Below are positions 12,119 through 22,706 of a DNA stretch of 64,000 bases, in pieces. Below the pieces are notes generated by a model, which was given only the letters and a program-made list of their open reading frames with translations, was not told where the DNA came from and did no database searches. This stretch comes from Siphonodentalium dalli. Its lineage: Eukaryota > Mollusca > Scaphopoda > Gadilida > Siphonodentaliidae. Numbering within the stretch: the first letter of the stretch is position 1; the number at the start of each line of letters is the position of its first letter. The DNA lies in contig CP136061.1 in the NCBI GenBank assembly GCA_032622095.1, positions 58,855,301-58,919,300 on the forward strand, read 5' to 3'. Both the position numbers and the translations under genes were made by a program.

Positions 12119-13516
12119 ATTGTTTAGATCCTGTAAACTTATATAATTTGTATAAATTTGGTATCAAAGAGAAGGTCATGCAGATGCAAATGGATGTGCT
12201 TAAAATAATTAAAATTTGGTAAGAATTCAGGAAGCATTGATTTTCTGGTTTATCAATTAACTAGAAGTAGCGTACAGTCAGAATTGTTAACTAAGTAAGT
12301 AAAGTAACGAAAGGGCAAATTTTTCCAGTTTTATTATAAAGCTGTAACAAAAGTTTTTTCGGACACAAATTTGGAAATTTAGACTAGAAGTCAGAAAGAT
12401 TCATATTCTTTACTTCGAAATCACTAAATATGTGTGATATATCAAGAGTAATTAATTATTCCTGATTTAATATTCTAACAAATTTCCTGCTTTCATGATT
12501 CTGACCTGTGAATTACCAACCTTTGAAAATTGGGTCACTAAAATTATGTTGTGGGTGAGTTTTGCCCATTGTTGTAGCTTTTGAAATCCATCCTCATTTT
12601 TGGTAGCTTGATCGGTCCCTCATTCAGTTTATATTCCATGGAGGTAAAATTCTGTAACATTGTTACTGACTTGGGCTCTTAACGATTCATCATGAATTCA
12701 ATGTATGACGATCCACTGTAAAACGATAAGTATATCTTATCGTAACATGTGTATCGTGATACAAAGAATCAAGTAATTTCTTTAGATGGGCATGTGTAAA
12801 TTAGCAAAACATGCAATTTTAAGTTTACATGTGTATTACATGTATTTGACTCATGTAGCTATTACTATTAAACTCCATTTTAGTTAAATATGAGCTCAAT
12901 CTCCAGTTATAAACATGTCCGTTCTGATAATCCAGGTGGTAAATTATTTGAAAACACTAATCTAGTGTATCATGATATTTATCATATTGTTTCATTGATA
13001 ATGTGTTTCGATTTATATCGTATCATGACCAAGTGTATTGTTACAGCCAAATACCAACATTTGCATTTAAGATACATGCATATGCAACATTTATTGAAAT
13101 AAGTGAACAAATATTTTCTTGCTAGAGTTATATGTAAATGTCCCTTATCTACACAGAAATGAACTGGTATGCATTTTGGTACCTTCATGTTTTACTGATC
13201 TCCTAGAATTTCTAATGTAAATAATTAATATGTTCAAACCATTTGAGTGGGAACATATTAAGACATGCAGGATGTTTGCAAGAGATTTTATAGATAATGA
13301 CTATGACTGATTATTTATGCATACGGTAACTCGCTATTCCAATTTGTTAAAACATAATTAATTGATACAAACAATGGGTTGTTGGGATGGCATAAGCAGA
13401 AAAGGCTGCCTTCCTGCTGTCACCAGTTTGCTCTTTAAATAATATTGGTTTCAAATCCTTTCTTTTCACCCACTTCAACGGGTATTTTGGTTAGTGACAT
13501 TTTGTGGCTTTTTCAG
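12119..13516 (+). other. Linker intron between the two kinase domains
   Basis: This intron joins domain 1 to domain 2. It is AT-rich, with no MITE or array that I recognise, unlike the other introns of this gene. Short frames near 12890-13190 on both strands look random. Confidence 0.6.
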
Positions 13517-13671
13517 GGAGCCAGAGAACCTGCAGGATGCCTTTGAACATGTTTCAAAAGCTAAGAACTGCAAGTCAATCATGAAGAAATATCTTACCAA
13601 AGAAGTAGTGGAGAAATACAAGGAAACTAAGACTGCACACAATGCAACACTGCTCGACTGCATATATTCTG
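13517..13671 (+). CDS. Arginine kinase domain 2, N-terminal exon
   Basis: This 155 nt exon lies between GCTTTTTCAG and the GTGAGG donor. It starts by completing the split Trp codon, then encodes EPENLQDAFEHVSKAKNC, KKYLTKEVVEKYKETKT and LLDCIYSG. This is the small helical N-terminal domain of a guanidino kinase (ATP:guanido phosphotransferase N-domain). The linker between the two kinase units is very short, with no extra spacer beyond the exon ends. No separate start codon context or promoter is apparent, which supports fusion over a second gene. Confidence 0.9.
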
Positions 13672-13910
13672 GTGAGGACATACTAAAATAATTATAATAT
13701 AAAATAAAATGCTCATTAAATCTTTAACTTGAATAAGTCGTTCTTTGTCTGGCATGTGAAGTCCGTGTAGGAGTATTCAACATCTTGATCAAACTATTTT
13801 GATCCCCGGAATCAATGGGATGTAACAAGATCAAGCATATTTCTGAGGCTTCAAACCGCCATGAGGATTTAATGAGGGTAATACACATGCTATCTGCTGT
13901 GATATTTATT

Positions 13911-15170
13911 AGTCGAGTTTTTCAAAAACTCGACTTATGGTTTGGCGAGGGACAGTTGGCGGCGGGCGGGCGGACCTAAAGAATGCCTTATAACTTTGAC
14001 ATTTGTGAACGGATTCAAAATTTTTGGTATGGCAGTTGCTCCCAATGACTATTTACTGCCTGTGTAAAATGGGTCACGTCCGAACTTTTTTACAAGAGTT
14101 ATCCATCTTAGATGGTTTTTAGTTAAGTTTTTCACCGATAGCGCGATAACTCACGCAAATATTAACCAATTTCAACAATATTTGGTATATGAGACTCTTG
14201 CAACAATATCTCGGACGAGTTCGAAAACCAGGTTTGTCCGAATTATTTTCGCGGAATTATGGGCCTTAGTTTGTCTATTTTTAGCAATTTTATCACCGAT
14301 AGCGCGATAACTCGATGCAATATTAACTGATTTCAACAATATTTGGGATATGAGTCTCCTGCAACAATATCTCAGACGAGTTCGAAAACCAGGTTTGTCC
14401 AAATTTTGTTCGCGGAGTTATGGGCCTTAGTTTGTCTATTTTTAGCAATTTTGTCACCGATAGCGCGATAACTCGATGAAATATTAACTGATTACAACAA
14501 TATTTGTTATATGAGTCTGCTGCAACAATATCTCGGACGAGTTCGAAAACCAGGTTTGTCCAAATGTTTTTCGCAGAGTTATGGGTCTTAGTTTGTCTAT
14601 TTTTAGCAATGTTATCACCGTTAGCGCGATAACTCGATGAAATATTAACCGATCTCAACAATATTTGGTGTATGAGTGTCCTGCAACAATATCTCGGACG
14701 AGTTCGAAAACCAGGTTTGTCCAAATGTTTTTCGCAGAGTTATGGGTCTTAGTTTGTCTATTTTTAGCAATTTTATCACCATTAGCGCGATAACTCGATG
14801 AAATATTAACCGATTTAAACAATATTTGGTATATGAGTCTCTTGCAACAATATCTCGGACGAGTTCGAAAACTTGGTTTGTCCGAATTTTTTTCCCGGAG
14901 TTATGGGTCTTAGTTTGTCTATTTTTAGCAATGTTATCACTGTTAGCGCGATAACTCAATGAAATATTAACCGATTTAAACAATATTTGGTATATGAGTC
15001 TCTTGCAATAATATCTCGGACCAGTTCAAAAACCTGGTTTGTCCGAATTTTTTTTCTGGAGTTATGGTTCTTAGTTTGTCTATTTTAATAACAATTTTAT
15101 CACTGTTAGTGCGATAACTCAATGAAATATTAACAGATTCAATTGATATTTGGTATATAGGTCTATAGTT
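13911..15170. repeat. Tandem array, ~162 bp unit, with leading hairpin
   Basis: The perfect 25 bp palindrome 13911-13935 (GTCGAGTTTTTCAAAAACTC) and a short GGCGGGCGGGCGG tract come first. Then follow about seven copies of a roughly 162 bp unit with 'gcgcgataactcgatgaaat', 'atctcggacgagttcgaaaa' and 'gagttatgggccttagtttg'. Units near 14300-14990 are most alike. Reading frames on the - strand change frame from unit to unit, so the array is not coding. It resembles tandem-repeat cores of bivalve pearl/Helentron-type elements, by structure only. Confidence 0.85.
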
Positions 15171-15670
15171 TTACCCGGTGATGTGAGAAACAACCACACA
15201 ATTAATTTTATACATGTAATTGGGAGCTAAAATGGATGAAATTAATAAAACAAATTATTTAGATTTTCAAAACTGCTAACCAAAATTTCAGTTTCAATAT
15301 GGCTAATAAAAATACGCTGTGTTATGCATGTACACATAACAGAGAATGACTTATTGATCCTAATTGGATTTAAGTTCAGCTGTTGATATAATATCTCTAA
15401 ATATATTTAAATATTGGAATATGAAAATTCAAGAACTATACTAGAGATATGGATGCTAAAAAGTAATTTGGGTAGGTATGTTTAATCTGTGTTGGTAGGC
15501 AGAGAGGAAACAAAATATGTTTTATTTTGGCTGACATACTAAATTCTGCACCTTTAACATGACCTTTTTTATGTAGAACGTATGTTGTTATATCTGCAGA
15601 TACAAGTACTTTCTCTTTCATTTTTATACAATTTTGATAAATGCATGAGTCATATCCCTATTTGAAGAAC

Positions 15671-15957
15671 TTGAATTTTGAATCATTCTCCCCATGGATG
15701 CGAGACTACAGTAATGCCCTAAGTAATCGACTCCTTAACCGCAGGAGAATTATGGGTAATTTTTCAGGATTTAGTCGCAAATATGGCTTGTTGCGATTCA
15801 TCGGAAAGCTCTCACTGAGAGCTTTCCGATGAATGGCAACAAGCCATATTTCCGACTAAATCCTGAAAAGTTACCCATTATTCTTCTGCGGTTAAGGAGT
15901 CGATTACTTAGGGCATTACTGTAGTCTCGCATCCATAGGGAGAATGATTCAAAATTA
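15671..15957. repeat. Outer palindrome split by a pogo-like MITE
   Basis: The flanks TTGAATCATTCTCCCCATGG and GGGAGAATGATTCAA, with ATGCGAGAC facing GTCTCGCAT, are reverse complements on the two sides of the MITE at 15709-15921. Without the MITE they would form one palindrome centred on GAC-TA-GTC. The MITE sits at its exact central TA. Confidence 0.8.
15709..15921. mobile_element. Pogo-like palindromic MITE (copy 2)
   Basis: A 213 bp near-perfect palindrome, CAGTAATGCCCTAAGTAATC to GGGCATTACTG, with TA on both sides. The centre is AAAGCTCTCACTGAGAGCTTT. As a single strand it would fold into a stem of about 105 bp. Confidence 0.88.
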
Positions 15958-16484
15958 GCAGCATGATCACAGCAGCCTTCCTCTTTATTAAGTATCACAC
16001 TGAGAGTGCATATTGATTAAAACGGCTTCTAGCACAGTGATAACATCAGCTTTAGTTAATACTTTCTGCATATGAAATACCAATATATGAGTATCATTTG
16101 ACGCAATCAGTTTAATCATAAATGTAGAACATAAGATGTACTGGAGTAGATATGTTAATATATATGGATTCACAATAAGACGCAGTATTGACCTGGGGCA
16201 AGAAGACAAACTGTATGTTATTTGTACAGAGCTGTTCCCTTGATGCAACCTACAATAGTTAAGCTTAAAGGTGTACATCGTGTTTGTGAGATCATTAAAA
16301 TAAAATATGTTCTCAGGCAATTTCATCTTAATTTTGAGATGAGGTCGGGACTCTATTTATTTAAAAAACGATTTCTCAAAATATGGAAAACATACTCCAG
16401 AATGTTTTTTTATTTTTACTAGTATTTAAATCCAAAATTTCTAACAGAATATATTGAACAAAATGTTTTGACATGGCTTTGTAA

Positions 16485-16610
16485 CACTGTGCCAATTCAT
16501 TCTCTTACATGTGTATATGCGAATCTAAGGAGCCTCACATATAAAAGAGAATGCCATGGCACAGTATCTTTAATGCTGCACCAGCACAGCTCCCATCATG
16601 ATAGGGTTAA
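16485..16610. mobile_element. Truncated TTAA-type MITE
   Basis: One hairpin cassette (CCAATTCATTCTCTTACATG and complement) followed by the family tail 'CACCAGCACAGCTCCCATCA' and GGGTTAA. The left half is missing. Confidence 0.7.
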
Positions 16611-17037
16611 AATAAAATTTCAGTGATGTGGAAGGTGTCTGACAAAAAATGTTTTTGTATTTATTTGGCCTATACAAAGATGTAAAGTATATAAAGATAT
16701 TAATGAGTATTATATAGAATTTGAATACCTCCAACAACAGCAACAAAAATATTCTAGGGAGATTTTTTAGAAGACATGTTTGCATATGCATAAAACACTG
16801 GTGGCGTTATATATATTTCACTTAAAAGTGGTATATAAGGATATATTTTCCATTAAAATATTGTACTAAAAACAGTAAAATTTCCGTTCTCAGTTGAGTT
16901 GGTTCAGGGAAATAAAATTGAAATAAATTATTTCCAATTTACTGAAGATATGGTTGACTGATATCTCTGACTATTATTGTATAGCACTGAAACGATACAG
17001 AGAGTTCAGGGAAGATTTAATCATCGTAACCTTCTAT

Positions 17038-17290
17038 GACTGGATCTTCCTGAAATTTTGCAAAAACCCTGTGCCAATGCATTCTCTTATATATTTGAGT
17101 CTCCGATAGGGAGCTTCGTATTTTGAAGAGAATGCATTGGCCTAACAATATTTACTTTGATCTTGTTAGGCAGTGCATTCTCTTATATAATCAAGGCTTC
17201 CTATGGGATCGAGACTCACATATCTGAGAGAATGCACTGGCACAGGATATTTAATGCTGCAGCAGTGCAGCTCCCATCTTGAAATGGTTG
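17038..17290. mobile_element. TTAA-type MITE upstream of the specificity exon
   Basis: Starts AACCTTCTATGACTGGATC and ends GCTCCCATCTTGAAATGGTT. It has two hairpin cassettes with eroded arms. It ends 28 bp before the exon at 17318, so only a short remnant of non-MITE intron precedes the acceptor. Confidence 0.75.
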
Positions 17291-17317
17291 TTTATCAATT
17301 TCTCACTTAAATTCCAG

Positions 17318-17586
17318 GTGTTAAGAACCTTGACAGTGGTGTTGGTATCTACGCAGCTGACCCAGAGTCTTACACTGATTTTGCTGACATTCTTGATAAC
17401 GTGATCAGAGATTATCACAAGTTCAAACCAAATGAAGCACTTGCTCACCCAGAGCCAAATTTTGGAGATTTAGAAAACCTAGGATTTGAAGACCTTGATC
17501 CAGAAAAGGAAATGATTGTTTCAACGAGAATAAGGGTGGCAAGAACTCACAAGGAATTCCCATTTCCACCTGTTGCAACAAAAGAA
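17318..17586 (+). CDS. Arginine kinase domain 2, substrate-specificity exon
   Basis: This 269 nt exon is bounded by AAATTCCAG and GTAAGT. It carries the guanidino specificity loop GVKNLDSGVGIYAADPESY. The Asp before SGVG (position 62 in the Limulus enzyme) is present; it is reported as changed in several two-domain clam arginine kinases. Next come DILDNVIRDYHKF, the linker to the large domain, and STRIRVARTHKEFPFPP, which holds the nucleotide-binding arginines of the family. A TTAA-type MITE ends about 28 bp before the acceptor. Confidence 0.93.
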
Positions 17587-17667
17587 GTAAGTTGATTTTT
17601 ATAGTCCAGCTGCATAGTCCAGAATTATCCTATCCTGATTGGGAAAGGGATCCAGGCCTCTGTTAGT

Positions 17668-17902
17668 GGGTAAATGACTGGAGCTTCCTGAAATTTTGTA
17701 AAAACCATGTGCCAATGCATTCTCTTATATATGCAAGTCTCCCATATAAAATAATGAATTGGCCTAACAATATCTGACCTTGTAAGACAGTACATTCTCT
17801 TATATATGCGAAGCTCCCTATGGGAGACTAGCATATATAAGAGATTGCACTGGCAAAGGATCTTTAATGCTTCACCAGCGCAGCTCCCGTCAAAAGGGTT
17901 AA
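17668..17902. mobile_element. TTAA-type MITE
   Basis: Left end 'TAAATGACTGGAGCTTCCTG', right end GTCAAAAGGGTTAA. It has two hairpin cassettes of the TGCCAATGCATTCTCTTATA type; the first has a deletion in its loop. Confidence 0.75.
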
Positions 17903-18041
17903 TGCAATAATGGTCCATTCTGGTCAAATTGGGAAATTTCAGTCAGTGTAATAACTGCAAATCTGCATTGCCCTAACTCAATTTGTCAATAAGAAATATA
18001 TACTTATTTGTTGAGTAGTACTCGGTACTTCACCAACTAAT

Positions 18042-18166
18042 CACTTGCATTCTCTCCCATATATGGAGCCTCGCATACATAAGAGAACACATTGGCCTAA
18101 CAATATTTACCTTGACCTTGTAAGCCAGTGCATTCTCTTATATATGCAAAGCCATGAAAGGGTTAA
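18042..18166. mobile_element. Truncated TTAA-type MITE
   Basis: Remnant with parts of two hairpin cassettes joined by the family linker 'ACAATATTTACCTTGACCTT', ending CATGAAAGGGTTAA. Confidence 0.65.
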
Positions 18167-18330
18167 GACATGAAAAGACATAAGAATATGACAAATAAAA
18201 TTTTGAGCCTACCAACAGACACTGATTTTATCTGAAACCAGCCATTTTAATTTTCTTGGCCTAACCAGATTTTGTGGGTTCTTAATGTATTGTTGTCTTT
18301 GGTTCACCTTCACATTTCTTTTCCCCTCAG

Positions 18331-18479
18331 GATCGTGTAAAGATGGAACAGTTAACGAAGGATGCCCTGAACAGTTTGGAGGGGGACCTCAAGGGGAAGT
18401 ATCATCCTCTCGACAATATGTCAAAGGAGACCGAGGATCAGATGATCAGCGATCACTTCCTTTTCAAAAATGATGACAG
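18331..18479 (+). CDS. Arginine kinase domain 2, central exon
   Basis: This 149 nt exon is bounded by CCCCTCAG and GTAATC. It encodes DRVKMEQLTKDALNSLEG, then GKYHPLDNMSKETEDQM and ISDHFLFKNDDR. It matches the region just before the active-site strand in arginine kinases, where 'DHFLFK.xDR' is well conserved. It ends with two bases (AG) of the Arg codon completed by the next exon at 20159. Nothing in it suggests decay. Confidence 0.92.
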
Positions 18480-18680
18480 GTAATCATTCCTCTGGACCTT
18501 GTGAGCTGTATATTATGTTGCAGGAGGGTTCACCATACAGTGTTTCTATCAACGAAGAACAATTCTTAATCACATAAAACTCTCTTAATTGACTTTAAAT
18601 ATTGTCTGAACATAATTCACACCACATTCAGTGCTCTGATAAAATAGTCTAGTCAGATTCATGTTTGTTGTAAAGGGGTA

Positions 18681-18860
18681 CAGTAATACCCTAAATAATC
18701 GACTCCTTAACCACAGCAAAATTATGGGTAATTTTTCAGGATTTAGTTGGAAATATGGCATGTTGCCATTCATCGAAAAGCTCTCACTGAGAGCTTTCCG
18801 ATGAATGGTAACAAGCCATATTTCCTGTGGTTAAGGAGTCGATTATTTAGGGCATTACTG
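18681..18860. mobile_element. Pogo-like palindromic MITE (copy 3)
   Basis: CAGTAATACCCTAAATAATC to GGGCATTACTG with TA flanks. The right arm has lost about 35 bp (it jumps from 'AAGCCATATTTCC' to 'TGTGGTTAAGG'). Confidence 0.85.
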
Positions 18861-19092
18861 TAGTTCTTTGATGAGTTCTATGGGCCCAAAAAGCTTAACA
18901 CTTTAAGCTATGCTTAGGCAAAAGGTGAACAGTTTCACTCATAATATTTCTTTTGAGCCCAAAGAAAGGACATCTTATTATACTGGTGTACAGTGTGCAA
19001 AAGATGACACTTCATCTACTAGCCTTGTTCATCCAGGCATCTTTATGTGTGATATATATTTTATCTGTGAATATATAAAATGTAATAGTGTA

Positions 19093-19314
19093 CAGTAATC
19101 GACCTTAAGCCCTAAGTAATCGACTCCTTAAATGCAGCAGAATTATGGGTAACTTTTCAGGATTTAGTTGGAAATATGGCTTGTTGCCATTCATCGGAAA
19201 GCTCTCGGGGAGAGCTTTCCGATGAATAGCAACAAGCCATATTTCCGACTAAATCCTGAAAAGTTACTCATAATTCTGCTGTGTTTAAGGAGTCAATTAC
19301 TTAGGGCATTACTG
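19093..19314. mobile_element. Pogo-like palindromic MITE (copy 4)
   Basis: Full-length palindrome with TA flanks. The left end has a small insertion (CAGTAATCGACCTTAAGCCC) and the centre reads AAAGCTCTCGGGGAGAGCTTT. Confidence 0.85.
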
Positions 19315-19807
19315 TAGCTTGTGTTGCCAGTTCCGAACCCCACCAGAGGCTGTCAGCATTCAGAGGTATAAACACCCTGGAGTTCCTACATCCCCTAGAC
19401 AGGCCAACGTCATGGAATCGCCAGCGGTTACAATTAATTGGGCTGCTGCAAATGTTCGAGATTCGATTTGATGTGAAATCATGCAAAATAATTTATTTGA
19501 TTCAAATTGTTAGTGAGGATTTGATAACTTTTGAACCCTACTGGAACAGGAGACTTCAACAACTTTATTTAATATAGAAACAGAAATGTTATCTTCAGGA
19601 GTGAACAGAAGGGAGATAACCTTATGTGTATCATTTGTTATGGTAAACATGTGAGTCAGAGAAAAATTATTTACAAAAAAATAGAGTTGTCCCCAACCTA
19701 CTCTTTATTTTTCAATTGATATGGATGACCATCATTTGTTCTCTTCCGACACTTCACACTATGCAGATCATGACATAAATGAAAAAGTTTGGGTCCCAAG
19801 TGCTATA

Positions 19808-20020
19808 CAGTAATGCACTAAATAATCAACTCCTTAACCACAGCAGAATTATGGGTAACTTTTCAGGATTTAGTCAGAAATATGGCTTGTTGCCATTTAT
19901 CGTAAAGTTCTCATTGAGAGCTTTCCGATGAATGGCAACAAGCCATGTTTCCGACTAAATCCTGAAAAATTACCCATAATTCTGCTGTGGTTAAGGAGTC
20001 GATTATTTAGGGCATTACTG
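19808..20020. mobile_element. Pogo-like palindromic MITE (copy 5)
   Basis: Full-length palindrome, CAGTAATGCACTAAATAATC to GGGCATTACTG, TA on both sides. It lies 139 bp before the exon at 20159. Confidence 0.87.
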
Positions 20021-20158
20021 TATTTCATTCCCCAAAAACACAGCGTTGATTTGTCACAACGTTATTCATTTGTGCACCCCTTCTAATTTTAAACATATTG
20101 GGATATGCGTATGGGAACTATTTGTGTAATCTCTTGTTTCAATTATTTTGCTTTACAG

Positions 20159-20324
20159 GTTTTTGAAGACAGCTGGTGGATATAAGGACTGGCCGACTGG
20201 TCGAGGTATATACCACAATGACGAAAAAACTTTCCTTGTCTGGGTTAACGAAGAGGATCACATCAGGATCATTAGTATGCAAATGGGCGGAGATATTGCT
20301 GGTGTCTATAAACGACTATGCAAT
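20159..20324 (+). CDS. Arginine kinase domain 2, NEEDH catalytic exon
   Basis: This 166 nt exon is bounded by GCTTTACAG and GTGAGT. It encodes [39 protein letters not shown] and [16 protein letters not shown]. The NEEDH motif contains the catalytic glutamate that contacts the guanidino group. The Arg that pairs with Asp62 in standard molluscan enzymes appears to be Lys here (YKDWPTGRG), a conservative change. The following intron is 11.95 kb and contains the LINE and the 4.6 kb tandem-repeat element. A TTAA-type MITE starts about 11 bp after the donor. Confidence 0.93.
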
Positions 20325-20335
20325 GTGAGTCTTAT

Positions 20336-20597
20336 CCCTTCCATTACTGCTGCTACCTGAAATTTTGTGAAAATCCTATGCCAATACATTCTCTTATATA
20401 TGATACCCCATAGGGAGCCTCGCATATATAAGAGAATACATTGGCCAAACAATATTTACCTTGACCTTGTAAGTCAGTGCATTCTCTTATATATGCAAGG
20501 CTCTCTATGGGAGACTTGCATGTATAAGAATAAGAGAATGCCTTGGCAAAAGGTTTTTCGCAACATTTCAGGAATTCACCAGTGCAGCTCCTGCCAA
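20336..20597. mobile_element. TTAA-type MITE just after a splice donor
   Basis: Begins CCCTTCCATTACTGCTG about 11 bp after the donor of the exon ending at 20324 and runs to 'CAGTGCAGCTCCTGCC'. Its two hairpin cassettes are recognisable, the second with a small duplication ('TAAGAATAAGAGAATG'). Confidence 0.7.
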
Positions 20598-21298
20598 AAA
20601 AAAAACCATCATAAAATGATTATTCAGGCCTTGATCACACACACATTAAAGGATTATTTAGGCCTTGATCACACACACTCACACACTGTCATTCGTTTAA
20701 CTCTAGATGGCTGGGTTAAGTTCAATTGAGACCTTGCATGGCTAAACGATATGATACACCTCAACACCTCATAATACTATTGTTTTGACACACTTGCTTA
20801 TTTCCACTTGAGTAGACTTTTACTTGATTAACCTATTGTTATATCAGCGACTTACATTGAATCATCCTTGTTAAAACTGAATCATCTGATCGGTTATATA
20901 AATATCATATTGATACAGTTCATTTCAAGTATTAATGATTATATGTATATGATTTTACCCGGGTTATGTATGGTAGTTACCTCAGTCAGTGACATTTGAA
21001 GACACAATAAAGTTAAATCATGGACTTAAATTTTGCCAAATGTTTGTAGATTATTAGCTGAGTCCAGTCGAAAGAATCTGCGTTTTAGTGATGATCCATA
21101 AAAATCCATTTGGTGTTTCTCTGCCTGCCATCCCACAGTCTCATATTGTATATTAATCACAACATCAACAAATGAAGAATAAATTAAAGTGATCTAAAGG
21201 GTAACACAGAATGAAACAGCTATTTTCATAAATTTTATATCCAAATAATAATAATGGATAGTTTTTAAACAGCGTTTAATGACATGAGTCACTAATGC
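20598..21298. other. Intron sequence, short repeat only
   Basis: Apart from a small direct repeat at about 20610-20690 ('TTAGGCCTTGATCACACACA', two copies), nothing is recognised. The LINE inserted at its right edge. Confidence 0.5.
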
Positions 21299-21978
21299 TT
21301 GCTGCCATTTTTTTTTTTTTTTTTTTTTTTATAAATTTTTATTTGAAAAAAGACAAATACATTGTGATAATACATGAATTATATTACAGTTAATGGTTGG
21401 TAATTAAACAGTTTTTGTCTCTTTCGTTATTTTTTTTTTTTTGAGACTGTAGAAAGGTAGAAGAGAAAAAAGAGTGTGGAGTGAATGGTTCTATGAATGC
21501 TGTGTTGTTTAGTTATATTAAATTTCCATTAGTTATAATAATAAATATAATGAATATAATGAAAATGAAATATTGGGTATATGTATTATTTGTAATTTTT
21601 TCTGAGTCCCTCACGTTATTAGGTATATATATGGTAATTACATAATGCAAAATATTAACATTGAGGGATTATTAATTAGTGTTAGCATCGAGCTAAAAGT
21701 CTTAAAATCTGGTATATTTACGTAACGTGATTATGTACGGCATGGATAGGTGGTATGCAATTAATTTTACTCACTATATGATTCAAATAAGTAAGCATAC
21801 TATTAGGTAAGTCACACAACACGGCACATGTCTGGTCCACATTCGTGTTTAAACACAGTTTTTACAATACTAAATAATATTTACGGAATACTTGTGTGCC
21901 AGGCATGTGCAATGTTATGTACTACATTTCCAGCATACATGTAAATATCTATAGTTATGTATGTGCTGTTTAACTGTA

Positions 21979-22706
21979 CTAGTGAAACAGACCTTTCCAT
22001 TTATCCCACCGATATTCGAACTCAGTATATCTAGATTTGCTGTAAAAAATCCATCTTTCAGTTTTTGCGTACATTCGTATTTCTGCTTGGATATTTTGCA
22101 ATTTTGGTAATTCAGATCTCATCTTTGATCGGTATATATTATACTTAATTATGACCAAGATCGTTTGGAGGAGTGGATCAATTTTCAAAGTATCAGCTTT
22201 GCCAAATAAAATAGTGTTTGAATTAATTTCTAATTTATTTGAAGTCGTGTTAAATATCCATATACGAATCTCGTTCCACAGCGAAGCAATAATGTGACAT
22301 TGAAACATAAGATGGCTAATGGTCTCTTTTTCAATTTTACAAAAAGAACATGTATCATTTTCAGATCGACCCATTTTCTTTAGTACATTGTTAGTCCCTA
22401 ATATTCTATTGTTTATCCGATATTGAAACCATACATATTTCGTGTCACAAAACTGAACAAAGGGAGTTTTAAAAACGTCTGACCACCAGTCTAATTCATG
22501 GTGCATATTTAGTTTCTTCTCCCATTTTGAGATGAGGTTCATGTTCATTTTTGGGTCTTGAATGCAATTGTATATATATTTCGAATTCGATTTGAGTAAG
22601 TGTTCGATCTGATACGGTAGTATTGGGTTGTTCAGTCGTTCGTTGTTACTTTGTTGATAGCTACTAGAGTTTTCCATTTTAGTTAGGTATTTTGTTATTG
22701 AAGAGA
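21979..22706 (-). pseudogene. LINE C-terminal region, frameshifted from the RT frame
   Basis: This 232-residue frame (21979-22677) continues the LINE protein after a frame change at about 22680-22710. It contains the zinc-binding motif CSFCKIEKETISHLMFQC typical of the C-terminal end of these proteins, preceded by WWSDVFKTPFVQFCD and FQYRINNRIL. The sequence just before it, read in the first frame, looks like a broken continuation, so a single small indel probably split one longer protein. Without this part the reverse transcriptase frame still has its catalytic motifs but lacks the zinc knuckle. Confidence 0.8.

Noticed and set aside
14172-14983. Overlapping - strand frames of 76-133 aa
   Set aside because: They follow the ~162 bp tandem array and switch frame from one unit to the next, so protein sequence is not being kept.
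15988-16326. 112 aa - strand frame
   Set aside because: No motif, no splice or codon pattern, and AT-rich intron context; treated as chance.
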